Source: Starkeya sp. ORNL1
GTDB lineage: Bacteria > Pseudomonadota > Alphaproteobacteria > Rhizobiales > Xanthobacteraceae
Assembly: GCF_012971745.1 (NCBI RefSeq)
Contig: NZ_CP048834.1
Coordinates: 3,844,001-3,908,000, forward strand
DNA length: 64,000 nt
Direction of reading: 5' to 3'
The notes below the pieces were generated by a model, which saw only the letters and a program-made list of their open reading frames with translations, did no database searches and was not told the origin of the DNA. The position numbers and the translations under genes were made by a program. Within the stretch, counting starts at the first letter, position 1. Every line of letters starts with the position of its first letter. Positions 57,182-64,000 of this stretch are shown one piece after another.

Positions 57182-60040
57182 TCACTCCGCCGCTTCGACG
57201 GCGATGCGCCGGCTCTGGCGGGCGAAGGCATCATACTCTTCCTGCCACTGCGACGGACCGTTGGAGCGCGCGACCTGGACCGCCGTGACCTTGAACTCGG
57301 GGCAGTTGGTGGCCCAGTCCGAGAAGTCGGTGGTCACGACATTGGCCTGCGTCGTCGGGTGGTGGAAGGTGGTGTAGACCACGCCCGGCGCCACGCGATC
57401 GGTGATCTCCGCGCGCAGCGTGGTCGAGCCGGCGCGGCTGTCGATCCGCACCCAGTCGCCATCGCGCACGCCGCGCTGCTCGGCATCGTGCGGATGGATC
57501 TCGAGGAGATCCTCCGGATGCCAGGCGACATTGGCGGTGCGGCGGGTCTGGGCGCCGACATTGTAGTGGCTGAGGATGCGGCCGGTGGTGAGCAGCAGCG
57601 GGAAGCGGGCGCCGGAGCGCTCGTCGGTCGCCACATACTCGGTCACCACGAACTTGCCCTTGCCGCGGGCGAAGCCGTTGATGTGCATGATCGGCACACC
57701 TTCCGGGTTGGCGTCGTTGCACGGCCACTGCACCGAGCCCAGCTCGTCGAGCTTCTTGAACGACACGCCGGCGAAGCTCGGGGTGAGCGCGGCGATCTCG
57801 TCCATGATCTGCGAGGGGTGGGTGTAGTTCCAGTCGAGGCCGATCGCCCGGGCGAGCAGCTGGGTGCCCTCCCAGTCGCCATAGGTGCTCTTCGGCGCCA
57901 TCACCTTGCGAACCAGCTGGATGCGGCGCTCGGCATTGGTGAAGGTGCCGTCCTTCTCAAGGAAGGTGCAGCCCGGCAGGAAGACGTGGGCATAGTTCGC
58001 GGTCTCGTTCAGGAACAGGTCCTGCACGATCACCAGCTCCATCGCGGCGAGGCCGGCGGAGACATGCTTGGTGTCCGGGTCGGACTGCAGGATGTCCTCG
58101 CCCTGGATGTAGATCGCCTTGAAGGTGCCGTCGACGGCCGCGTCCAGCATGTTGGGGATGCGCAGGCCGGGCTCGGCATCGAGCGGGCGGCCCCACATCG
58201 CCTCGAAGGTGGCGCGGGTGGCGTCGTCGGAGATGTGGCGGTAGCCCGGCAGTTCGTGCGGGAACGAGCCCATGTCGCACGAGCCCTGCACATTGTTCTG
58301 GCCGCGCAGCGGGTTCACGCCGACGCCGCGGCGGCCGATATTGCCGGTCGCCATGGCGAGGTTGGCGATCGCCATCACGGTGGTGGAGCCCTGCGAGTGC
58401 TCGGTGACGCCGAGGCCGTAATAGATCGCGCCATTGCCGCCGGTGGCATAGAGCCGGGCAGCGCCGCGAATCAGCTCGGCCGGCACGCCGGAGAGCTTCT
58501 CGACTTCTTCCGGCGAGTGGCGCGGCTCGGCGACGAACTCGGCCCAATCCTGGAACTCTTCCCAGTCGCAGCGCTCGCGCACGTACTGCTCGTTGACCAG
58601 GCCCTCGGTGACGACGACATGGGCCAGCGCGGTGACGACCGCGACATTGGTGCCGGGCTGCAGCGGCAGGTGGTAGTCCGCCTTGATGTGGGCCGACTTC
58701 ACCAGATCGATGCGGCGCGGATCGACCACGATCAGCTTGGCGCCCTGGCGCAGGCGCTTCTTCATGCGCGAGCCGAACACCGGGTGGCCGTCGGTCGGGT
58801 TGGCGCCGATGACGAGGATGACGTCCGAGTCCTCGACCGAATCGAAGTCCTGGGTGCCGGCCGAGGTACCAAACGCCTGGTTCAGGCCGTAACCGGTCGG
58901 CGAGTGGCAGACACGGGCGCAGGTATCGACATTGTTGGTGCCGAAGCCGGCGCGGATCAGCTTCTGGACGAGATAGGCTTCCTCGTTGGTACAACGCGAG
59001 GAGGTGATGCCGCCCACCGCCTTGCGGCCATAGGTGTCCTGGATGCGCTTCAGTTCGGAAGCGGTGTAGGAAATCGCCTCGTCCCACGACACTTCGCGCC
59101 ACGGATCATTGATGCTGGCGCGGATCATCGGCTTGGTGATGCGATCCTGATGGGTCGCATAGCCCCAGGCGAAGCGGCCCTTGACGCAAGAATGGCCGCG
59201 ATTGGCCTTGCCGTCCTTCCACGGCACCATGCGCACCATTTCCTGGCCGCGCATTTCCGCCTTGAAGGTACAGCCGACGCCGCAATAGGCGCAGGTGGTG
59301 ACCACCGAATGCTCGGGCTGGCCGATTTCGATCAGCTTCTTCTCGGCGAGCGTCGCGGTCGGGCAAGCCTGGACGCAGGCGCCGCAGGACACGCACTCGG
59401 AGGTGAGGAAGGCTTCCGACTGGCCGGCCGAGACGCGGCTGTCGAAGCCACGGCCGGAAATGGTCAGCGCGAAGGTGCCCTGGACTTCCTCGCAGGCGCG
59501 GACGCAGCGATTGCAGACGATGCACTTCGCCGGGTCATAGGTGAAATAGGGGTTGGACTCGTCCTTCGGCAGCGTCAGCTCGGACTTCGGGGCGAAGTGG
59601 TTCGCGCCCTCCATGCCGTAGCGCACTTCGCGCAGGCCGACCGCGCCGGCCATGTCCTGCAGTTCACAGTCGCCATTGGCGGCGCAGGTCAGGCAGTCCA
59701 GCGGGTGGTCGGAGATATAGAGCTCCATCACCCCCTTGCGCAGCTGCTTCAGCCGCTCGGTCTGGGTGTGCACCTTCATGCCGGGGCCGACCGGCGTGGT
59801 GCAGGAGGCCGGCGTACCGGCACGGCCTTCGATCTCGACGAGGCAGATGCGGCAGGAGCCGAACGCATCCAGCATGTCGGTGGCGCAGAGCTTGGGGATC
59901 TGTGTCCCCATCTCCATCGCCGCGCGCATGATGGAGGTACCCTCGGCGACGCTGATCTCGACGCCGTCAATGGTCAGCGTCACCGTCTTGTCGGTCTTCG
60001 GCGCTGGCGTGCCGTAGTCGATCTCATGAACGAGAGACAT
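57182..60040 (-). CDS. fdsA: NAD-dependent formate dehydrogenase alpha subunit FdsA
   Basis: The 952-residue catalytic subunit oxidises formate to CO2 at a bis-MGD molybdenum centre. In order: a [2Fe-2S] domain (CATDMLDAFGSCRICLVEI), a NuoG-like H-C-C-C cluster, two ferredoxin clusters (CIVCNRCVRACEE, CVSCGACVQACPTA), a [4Fe-4S] site (CAYCGVGC) and the Mo domain. The Mo ligand is Cys378 (ARVCHSPTGYGL), so no selenocysteine is used. It starts 15 bases after fdsB. Confidence 0.97.
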   Translation of the reverse strand: MSLVHEIDYGTPAPKTDKTVTLTIDGVEISVAEGTSIMRAAMEMGTQIPKLCATDMLDAFGSCRICLVEIEGRAGTPASCTTPVGPGMKVHTQTERLKQLRKGVMELYISDHPLDCLTCAANGDCELQDMAGAVGLREVRYGMEGANHFAPKSELTLPKDESNPYFTYDPAKCIVCNRCVRACEEVQGTFALTISGRGFDSRVSAGQSEAFLTSECVSCGACVQACPTATLAEKKLIEIGQPEHSVVTTCAYCGVGCTFKAEMRGQEMVRMVPWKDGKANRGHSCVKGRFAWGYATHQDRITKPMIRASINDPWREVSWDEAISYTASELKRIQDTYGRKAVGGITSSRCTNEEAYLVQKLIRAGFGTNNVDTCARVCHSPTGYGLNQAFGTSAGTQDFDSVEDSDVILVIGANPTDGHPVFGSRMKKRLRQGAKLIVVDPRRIDLVKSAHIKADYHLPLQPGTNVAVVTALAHVVVTEGLVNEQYVRERCDWEEFQDWAEFVAEPRHSPEEVEKLSGVPAELIRGAARLYATGGNGAIYYGLGVTEHSQGSTTVMAIANLAMATGNIGRRGVGVNPLRGQNNVQGSCDMGSFPHELPGYRHISDDATRATFEAMWGRPLDAEPGLRIPNMLDAAVDGTFKAIYIQGEDILQSDPDTKHVSAGLAAMELVIVQDLFLNETANYAHVFLPGCTFLEKDGTFTNAERRIQLVRKVMAPKSTYGDWEGTQLLARAIGLDWNYTHPSQIMDEIAALTPSFAGVSFKKLDELGSVQWPCNDANPEGVPIMHINGFARGKGKFVVTEYVATDERSGARFPLLLTTGRILSHYNVGAQTRRTANVAWHPEDLLEIHPHDAEQRGVRDGDWVRIDSRAGSTTLRAEITDRVAPGVVYTTFHHPTTQANVVTTDFSDWATNCPEFKVTAVQVARSNGPSQWQEEYDAFARQSRRIAVEAAE

Positions 60041-60055
60041 CTAGCTGCGTCCTTC

Positions 60056-61612
60056 TCACTCGGCGGCTTCGAGGCGCGGCGTCGCGCCGAAATCTTCAGG
60101 GAAGTGGGTCAGCGCGCTCATCACCGGATATGGGGTGAAACCCCCGAGCGCGCAAAGAGATCCAAGCTTCATGGTGTGGCAGAGGTCGGTGAGCACCTCG
60201 AGGTTCTTCTCGCGCTGCTCGTTCGCCATGATGCGGTCGATGACCTCGACGCCGCGGGTCGAGCCGATGCGGCACGGCGTGCACTTGCCGCAGCTCTCGA
60301 CCGAGCAGAATTCCATGGCGAAACGCGCCATCTTGGCCATGTCGGCGCGGTCATCGAACACCACGATGCCGCCATGGCCGATCAGCGCGTCCTTGGCCGC
60401 AAAGGCCTCATAATCGAACGGCAGGTCGAACTGCCAGGTCGGCACATAGGCGCCGAGCGGGCCACCGACCTGGGCCGCCTTCACCGGACGGCCGGACGCG
60501 GTGCCGCCGCCAATGTCGTTGATGAGTTCGCCGAGCGGGATGCCGAAGGCGGTCTCGAACAGGCCGCCATAACGCACATTGCCGGCGATCTGGATCGGCA
60601 TGGTGCCGCGCGAGCGACCCATGCCGAAATCGGCGTATTTCTGCGCGCCGTCGGCGAGAATGTGCGGGATCGCGGTGAGCGAGAGCACATTGTTGATGAC
60701 GGTCGGCTTCTGGAACAGACCCTTGTGCGCCGGCAGCGGCGGCTTGGCGCGCACCACGCCGCGCTTGCCTTCCAGGCTGTCGAGCAGCGCCGTCTCCTCG
60801 CCGCAGACATAGGCGCCGGCGCCCATGCGCACTTCCATGTCGTAGCTGTAGGGCGAGCCAAGAATGTTCTTGCCCAGCATGCCGGCGGCGCGAGCGACCT
60901 TGATCGCCTTCTCCATCGCGCGAATCGCATGCGGATATTCCGAGCGGGTGTAGACATAGCCCTTGGTGGCGCCGACCGCGACGCCGGCAATGGTCATGCC
61001 CTCGATCAGCTGGAAGGGGTCGCCTTCCATGATCATGCGGTCGGCGAAGGTGCCACTATCGCCCTCGTCGGCATTGCAGACGATGTATTTCTGGTCGCCC
61101 TTGGTGTCCGCCACCGTCTTCCACTTGATGGCGGTCGGAAAGCCTGCGCCGCCGCGGCCGCGCAGGCCGGACTTGCGGACTTCCTCGATGATGTCGGTGG
61201 AACCGAGCGCAATGGCGCGCTCCAGGCCCTTATAGCCGCCATGGGCACGATAATCCGTCAGCGAGGCGGGATCGATGATGCCGCAGCGGGCGAAGGTGAG
61301 CCGGGTCTGCCTGGCGAGGAAGGGATGTTCCTCCGGCTTGCCGATGCGCAGCGCGTGGGCGCCACCATCAAGGAAGCCGGCGTTGAACAGGCCCTCGACA
61401 TCGTCTTCGCTCACCGGGCCGTAGGCGATACGGCCCTCGCTCGTGACGACCTCGATCATCGGCTCCAGCCAGAGCATGCCGCGCGAACCGTTGCGCACGA
61501 TCTCGACCGGAACGTTCCGCGCCAGCGCTGCAGCCTCGATGGCGGAAGCGACCTCGTCGGCGCCACAGGCGACGGCGGCGGCGTCGATGGGAACGTAGAT
61601 ACGGGTGCTCAC
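60056..61612 (-). CDS. fdsB: NAD-dependent formate dehydrogenase beta subunit FdsB
   Basis: The 518-residue subunit resembles NuoF: an N-terminal thioredoxin-like ferredoxin region, an FMN/NAD-binding domain (GLRGRGGAGFPTAIKW, GAGAYVCGEETALL) and a C-terminal [4Fe-4S] motif (ESCGKCTPCRIGSTRG with a later CHTMKLGSLC). It passes electrons to NAD. The GTG at 61612 overlaps the fdsG stop in GTGA; upstream sequence is not conserved. Confidence 0.95.
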   Translation of the reverse strand: MSTRIYVPIDAAAVACGADEVASAIEAAALARNVPVEIVRNGSRGMLWLEPMIEVVTSEGRIAYGPVSEDDVEGLFNAGFLDGGAHALRIGKPEEHPFLARQTRLTFARCGIIDPASLTDYRAHGGYKGLERAIALGSTDIIEEVRKSGLRGRGGAGFPTAIKWKTVADTKGDQKYIVCNADEGDSGTFADRMIMEGDPFQLIEGMTIAGVAVGATKGYVYTRSEYPHAIRAMEKAIKVARAAGMLGKNILGSPYSYDMEVRMGAGAYVCGEETALLDSLEGKRGVVRAKPPLPAHKGLFQKPTVINNVLSLTAIPHILADGAQKYADFGMGRSRGTMPIQIAGNVRYGGLFETAFGIPLGELINDIGGGTASGRPVKAAQVGGPLGAYVPTWQFDLPFDYEAFAAKDALIGHGGIVVFDDRADMAKMARFAMEFCSVESCGKCTPCRIGSTRGVEVIDRIMANEQREKNLEVLTDLCHTMKLGSLCALGGFTPYPVMSALTHFPEDFGATPRLEAAE

Positions 61613-62082
61613 GACTGCGCCTCCGCGATCAGGGCGTCGAGGCGCCGTTCGGTCAGACGGCCGACGATGCGGCCGTCCAGCATGGCGGAAGGCGCGGTGG
61701 CGCACAGGCCGAGGCAATAGATCGGCTCGATGGTGACGCGGCCATCCGCGGTGGTCTCGCCGAGATGGCAGCCGAGCCTGTGCTCGGCATGCTCGGCCAG
61801 CGCATCGCCGCCGGCGGCCTGGCAGGCTTCGGCGCGGCACAGCTTGAGCACCCGGCGACCCGCCGGCTCATGCCGGAAATCATGATAAAACGTAACCACG
61901 CCATGGACTTCGGCGCGCGACACGTTCAACGTCTCGGCCAGCATCGGCACCACGGCCTCCGGCACATAGCCGAAGGTCTCCTGCACCGCATGAAGCATCG
62001 GCATCAGCGGGCCTTCGAGACCGACGAACTCGTCGATCACCGCGCGCCCGCGGGCCTCGCTCCAGGGTTCGTAATGCGGCAT
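61609..62082 (-). CDS. fdsG: NAD-dependent formate dehydrogenase gamma subunit FdsG
   Basis: The 157-residue subunit is NuoE-like, with the [2Fe-2S] ligands in CRAEAC and CLGLC near the C-terminus and VSRAEVHGVVTFYHDFR in the middle. It completes the diaphorase part of the complex with FdsB. It is the first gene of fdsGBA-fdhD-fdsD. The 203-base gap upstream, facing the yifB gene, holds the promoter. No fdsR regulator gene is adjacent. Confidence 0.95.
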   Translation of the reverse strand: MPHYEPWSEARGRAVIDEFVGLEGPLMPMLHAVQETFGYVPEAVVPMLAETLNVSRAEVHGVVTFYHDFRHEPAGRRVLKLCRAEACQAAGGDALAEHAEHRLGCHLGETTADGRVTIEPIYCLGLCATAPSAMLDGRIVGRLTERRLDALIAEAQS

Positions 62083-62285
62083 TTCTCTCCGGCCTTCTTT
62101 TAAAGTTTTCCAAGCGGAACATTGATCCTTTTGGAAAACAGAATCAATTCAGTGGTTTCGTCTCATGATAGAAGAATTCTATCGAGCGCCCCAAACCTCG
62201 ATGTTCGCAATATGTTCTTGACAGATCCGGGGCGTTCCCGGACGCTGCGGTAACGGGGGGCAGGCGAGATCGCCGGGGGGCGTCG

Positions 62286-63818
62286 ATGGTGCAGCGTGTG
62301 GCGACGGTGGCGTTCGAGGGTGTCGAGGCCCGGCCGGTCGACGTGCAGGTGCAGGTGACCTCAGGCCTACCCGCCTTCAACCTCGTCGGCCTTGCCGACA
62401 AGGCGGTGACGGAGGCCAAGGAGCGGGTGCGCGCGGCGCTGATCGCCTCCGGCCTCGCGCTGCCGGCCAAGCGCATCACTGTCAATCTCGCCCCCGCCGA
62501 CCTGCCGAAGGAAGGCAGCCATTACGATTTGCCGATCGCGCTCGGGCTGATGGCGGCGATCGGCGCCATACCGGCGGACGCGCTCCACGGCTTCACCGTG
62601 GTCGGTGAACTGGCCCTCGACGGCGAGCTCGCCCCGGTGGCCGGCGTGCTGCCGGCGGCAATCGGCGCCAATGCACGCGGCCACGGCCTGATCTGCCCGG
62701 CGGCCTGCGGCGCGGAAGCGGCCTGGGCCAGCCCCGACATGCCGGTGCTGGCACCGACCTCGCTGATCCAGCTGGTCAATCATTTCTCCGGGAGGCAGAT
62801 CCTGTCCCGCCCGGTGCCGCGGATCGAAGGCGAGGGCCCTGCCCTGCCCGACCTCGCCGACGTCCGGGGCCAGGAGACCGCGCGGCGCGCTTTGGAGATC
62901 GCCGCGGCCGGGCGCCACAATCTCCTCTTCATCGGTCCGCCCGGGGCCGGCAAGTCGATGCTGGCGCAGCGCCTGCCCTCGATCCTGCCGCCGCTCTCCC
63001 CAGCCGAGTTGCTCGAAGTCTCGATGATCGCGTCGGTCGCCGGCACGCTGCACGGCGGCGCCTTGACCAGCCGACGGCCATTCCGTGCCCCGCACCATTC
63101 CGCCAGCATGGCGGCAATGGTCGGCGGCGGGATAAGGGCCAAGCCCGGCGAGGTCTCGCTGGCGCATAATGGCGTGCTGTTCCTAGACGAATTGCCGGAA
63201 TTCCAGCCCGCCGTGCTGGATTCGCTGCGCCAGCCTCTGGAGGCCGGCGAAGCCGTGATCGCCCGCGCCAACCACCGCGTGGCCTATCCCGCGCGCTTCC
63301 AGCTGGTGGCGGCGATGAATCCGTGCCGCTGCGGGCGGGCCGGCGAGCCGGGCTTTTCCTGCCGGCGCGGCGCGCGGTGCGCCAGCGAGTATCAGGCGCG
63401 GCTCTCCGGGCCGTTCCTCGACCGCATCGACCTGCATCTCCAGGTGCCGGGGGTCGCGGCGAGCGACCTGGTGCGCCGCGCACCTTCCGAGAGCAGCGCA
63501 AGCGTCGCCGCGCGGGTGGCACAGGCGCGCCAGCTGCAGCAGGAACGCTTCACCGCGCTCGGCCGCCCGGACCTTTCCACCAATGCCCAGGCCTCCGGGC
63601 CGATGCTGGAGGAGATCGCATCGCCGGACGAGGCAGGCACCCGGCTGCTGACCGAGGCGGCGCGGATCATGCACCTTTCGGCCCGCGGCTATCACCGCGT
63701 GCTGCGGGTGGCACGCACCCTCGCCGATCTCGCCGGGGCGGAATCGCTCGGTCGTCCCTATCTCGCCGAAGCCCTCGCCTATCGCGCCAGCGCCGACCGG
63801 ATGATGGCCGCGGCGTGA
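62286..63818 (+). CDS. comM: YifB/ComM-type Mg chelatase-like AAA ATPase
   Basis: The 510-residue protein has an N-terminal ChlI-like domain (ARPVDVQVQVTSGLPAFNLVGL), a Walker A (FIGPPGAGKSMLAQRLP), Walker B (GVLFLDELPEF) and the cysteine-rich NPCRCG loop and C-terminal domain. ComM/YifB helicases promote branch migration during natural transformation in some bacteria; the role here is inferred. The ATG at 62286 starts the conserved core. It is divergent from fdsG. Confidence 0.93.
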   Translation: MVQRVATVAFEGVEARPVDVQVQVTSGLPAFNLVGLADKAVTEAKERVRAALIASGLALPAKRITVNLAPADLPKEGSHYDLPIALGLMAAIGAIPADALHGFTVVGELALDGELAPVAGVLPAAIGANARGHGLICPAACGAEAAWASPDMPVLAPTSLIQLVNHFSGRQILSRPVPRIEGEGPALPDLADVRGQETARRALEIAAAGRHNLLFIGPPGAGKSMLAQRLPSILPPLSPAELLEVSMIASVAGTLHGGALTSRRPFRAPHHSASMAAMVGGGIRAKPGEVSLAHNGVLFLDELPEFQPAVLDSLRQPLEAGEAVIARANHRVAYPARFQLVAAMNPCRCGRAGEPGFSCRRGARCASEYQARLSGPFLDRIDLHLQVPGVAASDLVRRAPSESSASVAARVAQARQLQQERFTALGRPDLSTNAQASGPMLEEIASPDEAGTRLLTEAARIMHLSARGYHRVLRVARTLADLAGAESLGRPYLAEALAYRASADRMMAAA

Positions 63819-64000
63819 GGGCTGGCCCGGGCGCCGGGCCCGGAGAATATAATTATATAGCTATCAGCATCATGCGATTCGGCGCTTGGCACGGCTAAGC
63901 TGTTTCATGCATCGCCGGCTTGTGGCATCGCGGGCCGTGGCAATGCGGCGCAGAATGTGACAGTGTGGACCGACCGCCGGGTACGCGATGTATTTCTCGC

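Noticed and set aside
58890..59010. Selenocysteine in FdsA
   Set aside because: The molybdenum ligand position is a normal Cys codon (Cys378) and there is no in-frame TGA.
57359..61720. A very long open reading frame on the plus strand across the fds operon
   Set aside because: It is antisense to fdsA, fdsB and part of fdsG, has low-complexity Arg/His/Asp-rich composition and no motif. It is a by-product of high GC and codon bias.
63819..64000. AT-rich patch near the end of the window
   Set aside because: A short run around 63846-63860 is AT-rich, but there is no gene, repeat or promoter I can support in 182 bases.

Overview
The window is GC-rich, densely packed DNA from an alphaproteobacterium of the order Hyphomicrobiales (Rhizobiales). 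The family-level guess, Xanthobacteraceae-like (Ancylobacter, Starkeya or Xanthobacter relatives), is an inference. It rests on the phoR-pstSCAB-phoU-phoB order, the aroA-cmk-rpsA cluster, a FYDLN-acid protein, a PmtA-type phospholipid methyltransferase, homospermidine synthase, intracellular PHB depolymerase and an NAD-linked fds formate dehydrogenase. Most of the window reads as stable chromosome.

Layout. 0-2.2 kb: two small exported proteins and an AraC regulator. 2.3-9.1 kb: the complete phosphate-starvation locus (phoR, pstSCAB, phoU, phoB, all on the minus strand) with a three-half-site Pho box and a terminator after pstS. 9.4-14.4 kb: PPK2 polyphosphate kinase, an exported protein, an LPG-synthase-type membrane protein and the Kup potassium transporter. 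14.4-20 kb: a structured 600-base gene-free stretch, a TetR gene, a glutamine amidotransferase, an epimerase-queG-GST operon and a VOC protein. 20-28.7 kb: a TIM-barrel protein, dnaK-dnaJ behind a heat-shock promoter, pmtA, an FMN reductase, pyrF, a tandem DUF1330 protein, rpsU and two small envelope-type proteins. 28.9-34.9 kb: small proteins, a GST with a histone-like KPA-rich N-terminus divergent from phaZ, then hss and hemH. 35-41 kb: the aroA-cmk-(CMD)-cobF-rpsA run and a FYDLN-acid gene.

41.2-50.8 kb is the accessory part. It starts at tRNA-Ala(GGC) and contains an apparent integrase C-terminal remnant, an intergenic repeat, a TetR/amidase pair, a DUF2147 protein, a fused TRAP transporter with its binding protein, an MFS carrier and poorly coding stretches. 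50.9-62.1 kb returns to housekeeping: Pit phosphate transporter, NDH-2, a Kef-type antiporter, and the fdsGBA-fdhD-fdsD formate dehydrogenase operon. A yifB/comM AAA ATPase follows up to 63.8 kb.

Themes. Phosphate runs through the window: high-affinity Pst with its two-component control, polyphosphate kinase beside phoR, and low-affinity Pit with a degenerate Pho-box-like array upstream. Two kinds of intergenic repeat are scattered through the window. One is a GTCAT-CCCGG palindromic (REP-like) family. The other is a roughly 115-base two-hairpin element in four copies whose stems differ in sequence yet still pair. That element and the structured region between kup and the TetR gene are the best candidates for undescribed biology. 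I saw no CRISPR array, prophage, insertion sequence or obvious novel defence system.
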